This document shows, piece by piece, positions 28,619 through 37,195 of a stretch of DNA of 45,621 nucleotides; within the stretch, counting starts at the first letter, position 1, and each line of letters begins with the position of its first letter. The position numbers and the translations under genes were made by a program. Where the stretch lies: contig NZ_FOHZ01000022.1 of NCBI RefSeq assembly GCF_900111555.1, positions 1-45,621 on the forward strand, written 5' to 3'. Source of the DNA: Marinobacter segnicrescens (GTDB lineage: Bacteria; Pseudomonadota; Gammaproteobacteria; Pseudomonadales; Oleiphilaceae). The notes below the pieces were generated by a model. It saw only the letters and a list, made by a program, of their open reading frames with translations. It was not told the origin of the DNA and did no database searches.

Positions 28619-29699
28619 GGAGAAGTTTGTGTCGAGTACAGACGATGTTGAAGTTGTCTCGACAGGCATTGAGGAAGCCCGGGCAGCGGGATGGGATGAC
28701 TACGTTAGCCGGCACCCGGACGGCACCGGTTATCACTACCTGGCCTGGCTGCAGAGTATTTCCGAGGCCTATGGCCACCGGCCCTGGTGCCTGGTGGCCC
28801 TGTCGCCGGGTGGAGACCTGGCGGGAGTGCTGCCTTTGTGTGAATTTCGCATCCCGTTGCTGGGCGCCCACTGGGTATCCCTGCCTTTTTGCGATTTGGG
28901 CGGCCCCCTCGCCAGCAGCCATAAAGCGGCTGCCGCCCTGCGGGAAAAGGCCGTGGAACTGACCCGGCAACGGGGCGGAAAAGGAATCAATCTGCGCCTG
29001 CCCGGAGAACCAGTGGATGATCAGGAAGAAAAGACCCTGGCGAAGGTCAGCATGATCTGTGCACTGCCAGAGAGCAGCGACGCGCTCTTTAAAAGCTACA
29101 AACCCAAATTACGCAGCCAGATCCGCAAGGCAGAGAAAAACGGTTTGCGGGGGGAGGTCACTAGCCGGATAGATGCCATTGATGCTTTCTACCGGGTGTT
29201 TTCCGTCAACATGCACCGCCTGGGGTCGCCGGTGCACAGCCTGGGCTGGTTCCAGTCACTGCAGCGCAGTTATGGTGAGCGGATGCAAACAGGCCTGGTT
29301 TGGCATGGGGAAACGGTGGTGGGTGCCGGCATCGTTTTGATCAATGGCACCCGCGCAAGCATCCCATGGGCGTCCACCCTGGCGGAATTTAATCGACTGG
29401 CACCCAACATGCTGCTCTACTGGACCCTGCTGGCCCATGTCACCGATGGCGGATGCCACACCTTCGACTTCGGCCGGTCCACACCCGGTGAGGGGACCTA
29501 CCGGTTCAAGAAGCAGTGGGGCGCCGAACCCCACGCACTGAACTGGCTGGACCTCAAACCCGATGGCGAACCCGAACCGGCCCGGAAGTCGCAACAAACC
29601 GGTGGCCTGCGTAACCTGCTGGAAGCCACCTGGCGACGGCTGCCCCTGCCTGTCGCCAACCTGATCGGCCCCGGGGTAAGGAAGTACGTCAGTCTATGA
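28608..29699 (+). CDS. FemAB-like transferase, XrtA/PEP-CTERM-locus type
   Basis: A protein of about 363 residues of the FemAB-related family that accompanies exosortase-A loci. Key segments are SYKPKLRSQIRKAEKNGL in the middle and the C-terminal FDFGRSTPGEGTYRFKKQW, both hallmarks of that family. FemAB relatives transfer amino acids from tRNA or other acyl groups, so a peptide or acyl decoration is plausible, but the real substrate is unknown. Two starts compete: ATG 28608 (GGAG seven bases upstream, overlapping the previous gene) and GTG 28629 (GAGGAG six bases upstream). The latter has the stronger ribosome site. Confidence 0.87.
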   Translation: MGAEEKFVSSTDDVEVVSTGIEEARAAGWDDYVSRHPDGTGYHYLAWLQSISEAYGHRPWCLVALSPGGDLAGVLPLCEFRIPLLGAHWVSLPFCDLGGPLASSHKAAAALREKAVELTRQRGGKGINLRLPGEPVDDQEEKTLAKVSMICALPESSDALFKSYKPKLRSQIRKAEKNGLRGEVTSRIDAIDAFYRVFSVNMHRLGSPVHSLGWFQSLQRSYGERMQTGLVWHGETVVGAGIVLINGTRASIPWASTLAEFNRLAPNMLLYWTLLAHVTDGGCHTFDFGRSTPGEGTYRFKKQWGAEPHALNWLDLKPDGEPEPARKSQQTGGLRNLLEATWRRLPLPVANLIGPGVRKYVSL

Positions 29700-30952
29700 A
29701 CACCTTGCTGTTGCTGATTACCCTGTTATGCCTGTTTATCCCGGTGTATGTCTACGCCGGTTACCCGCTAGCGTTGTGGCTGCTCACCCTGGGCCGGGAC
29801 AAGGTGACCCACCGCGTCGCAGAAACACGTCCCTCCGTTGCGCTGATCATCTCCTGCTACAATGAGGCAGCGGTCATCCGGGACAAGCTGGAAAATGCCC
29901 TGGCCCTGGACTATCCCCGCGACAGACTAAGCATACTGGTGGTGTCTGACGGCTCCGATGACGGCACCGACGACATCGTCAAGCAATACACGGAGTCTGG
30001 CGTCGAACTGATCAGGCAGGAGGGCCGCTTGGGCAAAACCATGGGCCTGAACCTGGCCATGGAACAGGTGGACGCCGACGTTACCGTTTTCAGCGATGCT
30101 AACGCCATGTACGCCCCGGACGCCATCCATAAGCTGGTCCGCAACTTTGCCGACGAACGTGTGGGTTATGTGGTGGGCGCAGCGCTTTATACCGACGGCG
30201 ACTCCGGTGCCAGCGCGAAAAACGAGAACCTTTACTGGCGCTATGAGCTGGCCATCAAGTCCATGGAATCCCGCCTGCACTCGGTAGTTGGCGGCGACGG
30301 CGCCATCTACGCCATCCGCAGCCACTTGTGGCAGCCACTGGAGCAGAAAGACATCAACGATTTCGTTAATCCCCTTCAGATCATCGCCCGGGGTTACCGA
30401 GGTATCTTTGAGCCGGAGGCAAAATGTTACGAAGAGACCGCGGGAGAATTTAATAAGGAGCTTGCGCGCAAGGAGCGTATTGTCAACCGCAGCATCCGGG
30501 GGTTGATGCGGGTCCGGGAGGTAATGAACCCGTTTCGCACCGGCATCTTCTCCTGGCAGGTGATTTCCCACAAGTTGTTACGCTGGCTTATTCCGTTCTT
30601 TCTGTTGGCGGGACTCTGTGGGAGCATGCTTCTGTCACTGCAGGGGCCGTCCCTGTACACCGGGATCGTGGCCGGCGCGCTCCTGGTCGTGGCGCTCGGG
30701 TTCGTAGGTGCGCTCATGCAGGGCGCGGGCAGGCAGCCAATGCTATTCGCCGTACCTTACTACTTCCTGTTGGTGAACCTTAATGCAATGACAGGAATTG
30801 TTATGGCGCTCTCCGGAAAGACCCAGATCACGTGGAGTAGTGCAAGGGCTCAAGGTGATAGCAGAGGCCCGGGACTGCGGTGGCAAACCGTTGGCCTGTT
30901 TGTGGCGACAATCGTGTTAGCGGCTGCGCTGCTTGGCAGCCTGGGAGTCTGA
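29696..30952 (+). CDS. Membrane glycosyltransferase, family 2
   Basis: A 418-residue inverting GT-A glycosyltransferase of the inner membrane. One N-terminal helix (residues 3-32) precedes the catalytic domain: SVALIISCYNE, the nucleotide site VVSDGSDDGTDD, the DxD-like FSDANAMY, VVGGDGAIYAIR and the acceptor-side KERIVNRSIRGL. Three or four C-terminal helices follow. This layout resembles processive or membrane-anchored enzymes such as the BcsA/HAS group, although the QxxRW motif is not clear, so a single-sugar addition is equally likely. The start overlaps the previous stop (ATGA). Confidence 0.9.
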   Translation: MNTLLLLITLLCLFIPVYVYAGYPLALWLLTLGRDKVTHRVAETRPSVALIISCYNEAAVIRDKLENALALDYPRDRLSILVVSDGSDDGTDDIVKQYTESGVELIRQEGRLGKTMGLNLAMEQVDADVTVFSDANAMYAPDAIHKLVRNFADERVGYVVGAALYTDGDSGASAKNENLYWRYELAIKSMESRLHSVVGGDGAIYAIRSHLWQPLEQKDINDFVNPLQIIARGYRGIFEPEAKCYEETAGEFNKELARKERIVNRSIRGLMRVREVMNPFRTGIFSWQVISHKLLRWLIPFFLLAGLCGSMLLSLQGPSLYTGIVAGALLVVALGFVGALMQGAGRQPMLFAVPYYFLLVNLNAMTGIVMALSGKTQITWSSARAQGDSRGPGLRWQTVGLFVATIVLAAALLGSLGV

Positions 30953-30955
30953 ATA

Positions 30956-31825
30956 ATGACGTATTCGCCCCTTTTCCTGGTCGGCACGCAACGTTCTGGA
31001 ACCACGCTCCTTTGCCGGATGCTCACGGCTCACCGGGATATCTTTATCAAGAATGAGCTGCCGGTTCGCAGTGTATTCAAGCCCGGATTTTCGAAGGATG
31101 ACATTCGCGCGAATATCAGCCGACATATCGAAAAACGTTATGGCCAGAATCTTGATGAACTGATGAGGGCGGAAGGCAAATCGGTCTGGGGGCTGAAGGA
31201 CCCGGAATTGACCTACTACCTCGGGGAGCTCAGGGTATTCCTGCCACAGGCCCGGTTCATCGTGATTACCAGGGACCCGCGGGCTGTCGTTAATTCCTAT
31301 ATGGAGAACAAATGGGGTCTGGGTACCAATGCCTATACAGGCGCGCTTCGATGGCGAGATGAAGTACTGGCCCAGCTGGCTTTCGAGCGAGAGCTACCCG
31401 ACAAGGTCTTGCGCATCCGCTATGAGGACCTCGTTATCGATCAGCAGGCAACGCTGGAGGCAGTTTGTCAGTTTATCGATGCTCCTTTTGACGACACCAT
31501 GCTCTCCTTCGACCAGCAAAAGTCCTTTATCCGCGAGGGGCGGGAAAATGCCAACACCTCTCGCGCCCTGGATGAGAGTCTGACCCGTAAGTGGAAAGAC
31601 AAACTCAGTGCACACGAGATTGCGGTTGTCGATTCCCTGTGTCGAGACGTCATGGCTATGACCGGCTATGAGCCAGAGGCAGCCCCCTACCAGGTTCCAG
31701 GCTGGCTGGCTGCGTTCTATCGGGTCCACCAGGCTGTGCTGGGTGAATTTCAGATCCAATACAGGTGGCGGGTCGGTAACTGGAAGAAGCGGCTGCAGCG
31801 CTCGGGGTCGGAGAGAGTCACATGA
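30956..31825 (+). CDS. Sulfotransferase, PAPS-dependent (first of two)
   Basis: A 289-residue cytoplasmic enzyme that moves sulfate from PAPS to a sugar hydroxyl. The 5'-phosphosulfate loop is LVGTQRSGTTLLC (residues 8-20). The 3'-phosphate motif is FIVITRDPRAVVNSYMENKW (101-120), including the conserved Arg and Ser. VLRIRYEDLV is the typical later strand. The length is normal. It stands three bases after the glycosyltransferase stop and just before the ligase gene. It predicts a sulfated polymer, common in marine bacteria. Confidence 0.9.
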   Translation: MTYSPLFLVGTQRSGTTLLCRMLTAHRDIFIKNELPVRSVFKPGFSKDDIRANISRHIEKRYGQNLDELMRAEGKSVWGLKDPELTYYLGELRVFLPQARFIVITRDPRAVVNSYMENKWGLGTNAYTGALRWRDEVLAQLAFERELPDKVLRIRYEDLVIDQQATLEAVCQFIDAPFDDTMLSFDQQKSFIREGRENANTSRALDESLTRKWKDKLSAHEIAVVDSLCRDVMAMTGYEPEAAPYQVPGWLAAFYRVHQAVLGEFQIQYRWRVGNWKKRLQRSGSERVT

Positions 31826-31853
31826 GTGGTTGTAGCTCCAAGGAGTGGTTGTA

Positions 31854-33218
31854 ATGTCGAAGTTCGCCCTCCTGTTTCTGATGATCTTTTTTGGTGGCAC
31901 TATCGCCACCTTCATGATCAGCGGCTCGGTTTCGTTCTTTCTTTATCAGGTCATTTATTTCCTCAACCCCGACAACCGCTGGTGGTCGGCTGACATTCCC
32001 GGCATCAGCTATTCCTTTATCGCTGCCTTCCTGATGATTTTGTCGCTGGCTGTGGGGTACCGAAAGTATACCGAGCAGGCTCCCTGGAGCGAGCAGCCCC
32101 TATTCAAGTGGCTACTGGCACTGCTGGCGGTTTATTACATTGTGGGATTCTGGGCAATCAATCCGGCTGTCCACGACCGCTTTGTTTACGACCTGACCAA
32201 ACTGGTTGTGGTTGTTCTCGTTGCCTACAAGCTTGTGTATACGCCCCGCTTGCTGGACGGAGCGCTTTGGGCATACCTTGCTGGTGCCACTTACATTGGT
32301 TACCTAGCAACGATTACCGGCCGCAACTCCGGCAACCGGGTAGAAGGGATCGGATTGGTCGACGCGCCAGATGCCAATGGTGTCGCATCGGCCCTGGTGC
32401 CCAGTGGTGTTTTGCTTATGTATTACGCATGGATGGGCAGTTACAAGGTCAAAATGCTGTGTGCGCTTTGTGGTGGTTTGATTGCCAATGGACTGGTACT
32501 GATAAACAGTCGTGGATCCTTTGTGGGCGTCGTGGCGAGCGCCGGTCTGTTTCTGATGTATATGCTCTTTTCCCGCTATCAGAAAAAAGGGCAGCGGGGC
32601 ATGGCGGTACTGATCATTATCTTTGGCATCAGCGGGGGGCTCTATGTCGCTGACGAGGGTTTCTGGGAGCGTATGCGCACGCTTCAGAATCCCAAAAGCG
32701 AAGCTAGTGGATCGGGTCGAATTGACTACTGGCTTGCTTCGATTGAAGTGGCTCGAGACAACCCGGTTGGGTTGGGGGTTCAGGGTTTCAACGCTGTCGC
32801 AACTGCTTATCTACCGCCGGAAGATCTTGGAGGGAACGAATACAAAAGCGTTCACTCGATGTGGTTCCAAGGACTGACGGAGGTGGGCTGGCTTGGACTC
32901 TGCCTGATGTTAATGGCATTGCTGTCACTCTATAGGATGTCGAGGAAGGCCAAACGGTGGGTCTTATCCATGGATGAGAATGTCTCCTACTTCAAGTTGC
33001 TGGCGCTGGAATGTTCCTTACTCGGCTATCTTGGAGCGGCGAGCTTTATTAACCAGTTCCGCGCTGAAATCCTCTACTGGATGATGTTGCTGCTGGCAGC
33101 CGGGATCAACGTGTATTACCTGCAGCGAGTGAAATCACAGGAGAAAGGTAAAAAACGTGTACCGGTCAAGTCGGGCACTCTAAAGCCACCACAGTACGCC
33201 AGGGAGAAGTCGGCCTGA
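31854..33218 (+). CDS. O-antigen ligase/polymerase-like membrane protein
   Basis: A 454-residue protein with about ten to twelve membrane helices, likely the repeat-unit polymerase (Wzy) or an O-glycosylation ligase of the kind linked to exosortase-A loci. The large periplasmic loop lies around residues 270-345, with a Wzy_C-like ending SGRIDYWLASIEVARDNPVGLGVQGF and SVHSMWFQGLTEVGWLG, the usual His-containing motif. The start was set at ATG 31854, with AGGAG eight bases upstream, rather than the in-frame GTG at 31845. The basic C-terminal tail is cytoplasmic. It is not an exosortase: the Cys/Arg/His motifs of that family are absent. The next gene begins within its stop (TGATG). Confidence 0.85.
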   Translation: MSKFALLFLMIFFGGTIATFMISGSVSFFLYQVIYFLNPDNRWWSADIPGISYSFIAAFLMILSLAVGYRKYTEQAPWSEQPLFKWLLALLAVYYIVGFWAINPAVHDRFVYDLTKLVVVVLVAYKLVYTPRLLDGALWAYLAGATYIGYLATITGRNSGNRVEGIGLVDAPDANGVASALVPSGVLLMYYAWMGSYKVKMLCALCGGLIANGLVLINSRGSFVGVVASAGLFLMYMLFSRYQKKGQRGMAVLIIIFGISGGLYVADEGFWERMRTLQNPKSEASGSGRIDYWLASIEVARDNPVGLGVQGFNAVATAYLPPEDLGGNEYKSVHSMWFQGLTEVGWLGLCLMLMALLSLYRMSRKAKRWVLSMDENVSYFKLLALECSLLGYLGAASFINQFRAEILYWMMLLLAAGINVYYLQRVKSQEKGKKRVPVKSGTLKPPQYAREKSA

Positions 33219-34372
33219 TGCATCAATTGAAAGTTCTCCAGTTCATAACACCCTCGGGCTTCTATGGTGCCGAGCGATGGGTCCTGGCGCTGGCCAATAA
33301 TATTGATCGTCGCCGTGTGACATGCGACCTGGCCGTTACCCGGGAGAGCGATCAACAGGACCTGACCGTGGCTGAGGTATATCCCCAGGAGGCTGGAGCA
33401 GTTCACTATCTGGACATGTCGGGCCGGTTTGATTTTCGGGTGGTGCGCCAGCTTTGCCGGGTCATACGCGAGCGCCGGATCGACGTTATCCACACCCATG
33501 GTTATAAGTCCGATATTCTCGGCCTTCTGGCGGCAAAGAAAACGGGAATCGCCTGCGTAAGTACGCCTCATGGGTTTCCGGGCAAAGTAAAGCTGAAGCT
33601 TTCCGCGTTTATCAAAATCGGCACCCATATGCTCCGCTATTTTGATGCCGTTGCACCACTCTCGGAGGAGCTGGTGAGTGACGTGGCAAAAGCGGGTGTG
33701 GCCCGACATAAAACCCGTTTTATCCGAAATGGGGTGGACCTCACCGAGGTCGATGCCGTTCTGGCCAGCCTTCCCCGGCAAGGCCAGTCAGGGCAGGCGC
33801 AGAAAATCGGATACATCGGGCAAATGATTCCCCGCAAGGGATTAGCTGACCTGATATCGGCATTCGACACGTTATATCAGGAAAATCAGGCACTGACGCT
33901 GGAGCTGGTGGGCGACGGTAGCCAGCGAGGGGAGTTGGAAGCCCAGGCCCGGATGCTATCAAGTTCCGATGCCATACAGTTTCCCGGATTCCGTAATGAT
34001 CGCCTGGAGCTGCTTCGCAGCTTCAGCCTGTTCGTGATGACCTCGTCACTGGAAGGGATTCCCCGTTGTCTGATGGAAGCCATGGCTGCGGGAGTGCCCG
34101 TGGTTGCCTACGACATTCCCGGTGTTGACCAGCTGGTCCAGCACGAGAAAACGGGTATGCTCGCCCCCCATGGCGACAAGCAGGCTCTGGCCGAGTGTTG
34201 CCGCCGAGTCCTGTACGACCCTGAGCTTGCTGCAACGCTCGCCACTGCTGCACGAAAGCATGTGGAGGAGACCTACTCGGGCGCACGAATGGCCCGCGAG
34301 TACGAGAGCCTGTTTTTCGAGCTTTCCGGCCTGGAACATGCCGACCAGGTCGCCTCCGGTAAGGCAGGTTAG
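33218..34372 (+). CDS. Glycosyltransferase, GT4-like (GT-B fold)
   Basis: A 384-residue retaining glycosyltransferase of the inner face of the membrane. The N-terminal acceptor domain starts LKVLQFITPSGFYGAERWVL, the glycine-rich loop of the family, with IDVIHTHGYKSDILG. The nucleotide-sugar domain has IGYIGQMIPRKGLADLI and the donor-binding ExxE-type stretch SSLEGIPRCLMEAMAAGVPV. No membrane helix is seen. The donor sugar is not predictable. The start overlaps the ligase stop by one base, and only two bases lie between its stop and the amidotransferase start, so three successive genes are tightly coupled. Confidence 0.92.
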   Translation: MHQLKVLQFITPSGFYGAERWVLALANNIDRRRVTCDLAVTRESDQQDLTVAEVYPQEAGAVHYLDMSGRFDFRVVRQLCRVIRERRIDVIHTHGYKSDILGLLAAKKTGIACVSTPHGFPGKVKLKLSAFIKIGTHMLRYFDAVAPLSEELVSDVAKAGVARHKTRFIRNGVDLTEVDAVLASLPRQGQSGQAQKIGYIGQMIPRKGLADLISAFDTLYQENQALTLELVGDGSQRGELEAQARMLSSSDAIQFPGFRNDRLELLRSFSLFVMTSSLEGIPRCLMEAMAAGVPVVAYDIPGVDQLVQHEKTGMLAPHGDKQALAECCRRVLYDPELAATLATAARKHVEETYSGARMAREYESLFFELSGLEHADQVASGKAG

Positions 34373-34374
34373 GT

Positions 34375-36288
34375 ATGTGTGGATTTGCCGGATTTCTGCG
34401 CACCTTATCCACACCCGATCGGGATGCCCATGAAGGTTGGCTCGCCGAGATGGGCCACGCAATACGGCATCGCGGGCCTGACGCCGGGTCCCGATGGTTT
34501 GATGACCACGTTGCGATGGTTCACCGGCGCCTGAGCATTCTCGATCTGACCAATGCGGGTATCCAGCCGATGACGTCGGCGTCTGGCCGCTATATCATTG
34601 CCTTTAACGGTGAGATTTATAACTACCGTGAGCTAAGGCAAGCGCTCATCGCCGATGGCGTTACGTTTCGTACCCGGACGGATACCGAAGTTCTGTTGGC
34701 ATTGTTCGAGCAGCGGGGCGTTGATTGCCTGGACGCCCTGAATGGCATGTTTGCCATTGCCATCTGGGATACCTCGGCCAGGCAGCTGTTTCTGGCGAGG
34801 GACCGGCTGGGCAAAAAGCCACTCTACTACTATCGGGAAAATGGGCGCTTCGCCTTCGCCTCCGAGATCAAGGCGTTGCTCCCGGCACCGTTTGTCCGGA
34901 CAGAGCTGCGCCCGGACGCAGTGAAGGACTTCTTTGCGTACCAATACGTGCCTGATCCGAAAAGCATCTATCGAAACATACACAAACTACGCCCCGGGCA
35001 CTGGCTGATCACCAATGGTGACGAACTGCGCCAGCATCAGTACTGGAACGTCTCGTTTGCTTCCCCGAGTACCAGCAGCGAGGACGAGCTTAAGGCAGGC
35101 CTGTATGACCTGATTAATGATGCGGTTCGATTAAGGATGGTCAGCGAAGTACCGCTGGGTGCCTTCCTCAGTGGAGGAGTGGATTCGAGCGCCGTTGTAG
35201 GATTGATGGCGGGGCAGGGCACCCGACCGGTCACCACATGCTCGATAGGTTTCGACTCGAAGCGTTTTGACGAAGTGGAGTGGGCGCGTAAAGTCGCTGG
35301 CCAGTTCGGAACAGACCATCACGAGTTCACCGTGCGGGAAAATGTGGCGGCCAATATTGACGGTATTGCACGCTACTTTGACGAGCCGTTTGCCGACCCT
35401 TCCTTTGTGCCAACCTATTTCGTATCCCAGTTGGCCAGGCAGAAAGTTACGGTGGCTCTGGCGGGTGATGGAGGCGATGAGAACTTTGCCGGTTACAGCA
35501 AATACCGGATTGACCAGACCGAGAATCGCCTCAGAAGGCTGTTTCCCGGGCCTCTGCGCCGTGCGCTGTTTCCCGGCCTGGGGCGAATGGCTGGTCGAAT
35601 TGGTAGTCCGGCAACGCGCAAGGCTGAGTCCTTGCTTGGCACTTTGGCCATGGATCCGGACCGTGCATTCTTTACAACCAATTGTTTCTTCCGGCAGAGC
35701 TTGTGGGACGAGTTGGTCAGGGATGATCTCAGGCGGGAGACGGCAGAATACGACCCTGCTGAGATTACCCGGGCTCATTACGCTGACGCGGATACCGACG
35801 ACCATCTGGGCAAAATTCTCTATACCGACCTCAAAACCTATCTACCCGGCGACATCCTGGTGAAGGTAGACCGGATGAGCATGGCGCATTCCCTGGAAAC
35901 ACGCGCCCCGCTTTTGGATTACCGAGTGGTGGAATATGCCGCCAGCCTGCCATCGGCGCTCAAGCTGCACCGTGGTGAGAAGAAATACCTGCTCAAGAAA
36001 TCCTTTGAAGGCATGCTGCCGGACGATGTGCTGTACCGTCAGAAAATGGGGTTTTCGGTACCGCTTGCTCACTGGTTGCGCCATGAAATCCGGGGGCTGG
36101 CCGATGGTGTTTTCAGTGACGACGGTGGCGGGCTTGCAGAATGTTTCGACATGAACAAGGTCCGTCAACTATGGCAGAGGCACTTGCAGGGCCAGGACCA
36201 CCACACCCAGGAGCTCTGGAGCATGGTGGCATTTGAGCTTTGGTGGCGGGCTTATCAGAAGGGGGAGCGTCATGGAAAGGCGACATAG
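34375..36288 (+). CDS. Asparagine-synthase-type amidotransferase, XrtA-locus type
   Basis: A 637-residue glutamine-dependent amidotransferase. Removal of Met exposes the catalytic Cys2 (MCGFAGFL). The glutaminase domain includes HRGPDAGSRW, HRRLSILDL and NGEIYNYRELR. The synthetase domain has the pyrophosphatase motif LSGGVDSSAVVGLMAG, VALAGDGGDENFAGY and DRMSMAHSLETRAPLLDYRVVEYA. It resembles AsnB and the amidotransferases that recur in exosortase-A loci, where amidation of a sugar carboxylate (uronamide) is a likely job. That substrate is inferred. No biosynthetic neighbour suggests asparagine supply. The 3' end overlaps the next gene by 17 bases. Confidence 0.92.
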   Translation: MCGFAGFLRTLSTPDRDAHEGWLAEMGHAIRHRGPDAGSRWFDDHVAMVHRRLSILDLTNAGIQPMTSASGRYIIAFNGEIYNYRELRQALIADGVTFRTRTDTEVLLALFEQRGVDCLDALNGMFAIAIWDTSARQLFLARDRLGKKPLYYYRENGRFAFASEIKALLPAPFVRTELRPDAVKDFFAYQYVPDPKSIYRNIHKLRPGHWLITNGDELRQHQYWNVSFASPSTSSEDELKAGLYDLINDAVRLRMVSEVPLGAFLSGGVDSSAVVGLMAGQGTRPVTTCSIGFDSKRFDEVEWARKVAGQFGTDHHEFTVRENVAANIDGIARYFDEPFADPSFVPTYFVSQLARQKVTVALAGDGGDENFAGYSKYRIDQTENRLRRLFPGPLRRALFPGLGRMAGRIGSPATRKAESLLGTLAMDPDRAFFTTNCFFRQSLWDELVRDDLRRETAEYDPAEITRAHYADADTDDHLGKILYTDLKTYLPGDILVKVDRMSMAHSLETRAPLLDYRVVEYAASLPSALKLHRGEKKYLLKKSFEGMLPDDVLYRQKMGFSVPLAHWLRHEIRGLADGVFSDDGGGLAECFDMNKVRQLWQRHLQGQDHHTQELWSMVAFELWWRAYQKGERHGKAT

Positions 36289-37147
36289 ACCGTGGTGGAC
36301 AAGCCGGTTTTTCCTGGTACTGGCCGCTATCAGCCTGATCATTGGCCTCGTGTTAATGGGGCTGAACTTGTATGGCCTTACCCAGCCCATTCGTAAGCCG
36401 GGCCTGGGTGTTACCGATGTTGATCAGCTGCGGTTTGTTCCGGACGAGGTCTGGAGTTACGAAAAAAGTATGGAGGCCATCGCCCGGCTTGATGGAGCAA
36501 GTCCAAACAGCGACTTAGCCAAGCAAGCGAACCGGGTCGTCAATCAAAGTCTGGTGCACGTGTCCTGGAAAGAAGTCGACCCGGTTGAATACCGGCAGTT
36601 GATACCGCCGTGGGAGAACTATTTCCTTTGGGGCATTGGAAAGTTCTCCGGTTTGCCACAGTTCGAACGCTATCACTACGCTAACTACCAACGAAACATA
36701 AAGCGGGGTATTGGTATCTGTGGTGATGCGTCGACCATTCTTTCCAGTATCATGGACAAGCATGAAATTCCGAATCGCATTATCTCGTTTCGGGGACATG
36801 TGATCGTCGAATACCAACGCGAGGACGGGCGTGCCGAACTGATCGATCCCGACTTTGGCGTCGAGCTGGAAATGACACTTGATCAATTACGGGCTGATCC
36901 CGAACAGGCCAAAGCAAAGTATCTAGCTGCCGGGTACAGTGAGAAGGAGTCGGAGACGTTGCGGAAGGCTTACCAGACAAGTTATGCGGTTTACGATAAT
37001 ACCTTTCACTTCATGAGTAATCGGTACCTTTTTGAAGAACTGAGTTATTGGCTGAAGTGGCTGCTACCAACCCTCCTGATCCTGCTTTCCGCTCTTTACT
37101 TTAGGCTTTGGGCAAAAGCGAACAAGCGTGACATCTATGGCATTTGA
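36272..37147 (+). CDS. Membrane-anchored transglutaminase-like cysteine protein, function unknown
   Basis: A 291-residue protein with a membrane helix at each end (about residues 11-35 and 262-280), so the middle is likely periplasmic. The middle has a Cys-His-Asp triad spaced as in transglutaminase-like/papain-fold proteins: GICGDAS with Cys150, SFRGHVIVE with His176 and LIDPDFG with Asp192. Such folds act as peptidases, amidases or transamidases. I do not recognise a specific family. The start was set at ATG 36272, with a GGGGGAG site upstream and overlap with the amidotransferase stop. Position suggests it modifies or trims a polymer or protein during export. Confidence 0.75.
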   Translation: MERRHRPWWTSRFFLVLAAISLIIGLVLMGLNLYGLTQPIRKPGLGVTDVDQLRFVPDEVWSYEKSMEAIARLDGASPNSDLAKQANRVVNQSLVHVSWKEVDPVEYRQLIPPWENYFLWGIGKFSGLPQFERYHYANYQRNIKRGIGICGDASTILSSIMDKHEIPNRIISFRGHVIVEYQREDGRAELIDPDFGVELEMTLDQLRADPEQAKAKYLAAGYSEKESETLRKAYQTSYAVYDNTFHFMSNRYLFEELSYWLKWLLPTLLILLSALYFRLWAKANKRDIYGI

Positions 37148-37195
37148 GCGTTCTGCAGAAATGTCCTGTTCCATCCGTGGCTGGCTGGAAGCTTC

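Noticed and set aside
31854..33218. Multi-helix membrane protein considered as the missing exosortase
   Set aside because: Its length, loop pattern and the conserved HSMWFQGLTEVGWLG region fit O-antigen ligase/polymerase proteins; exosortase motifs are absent.
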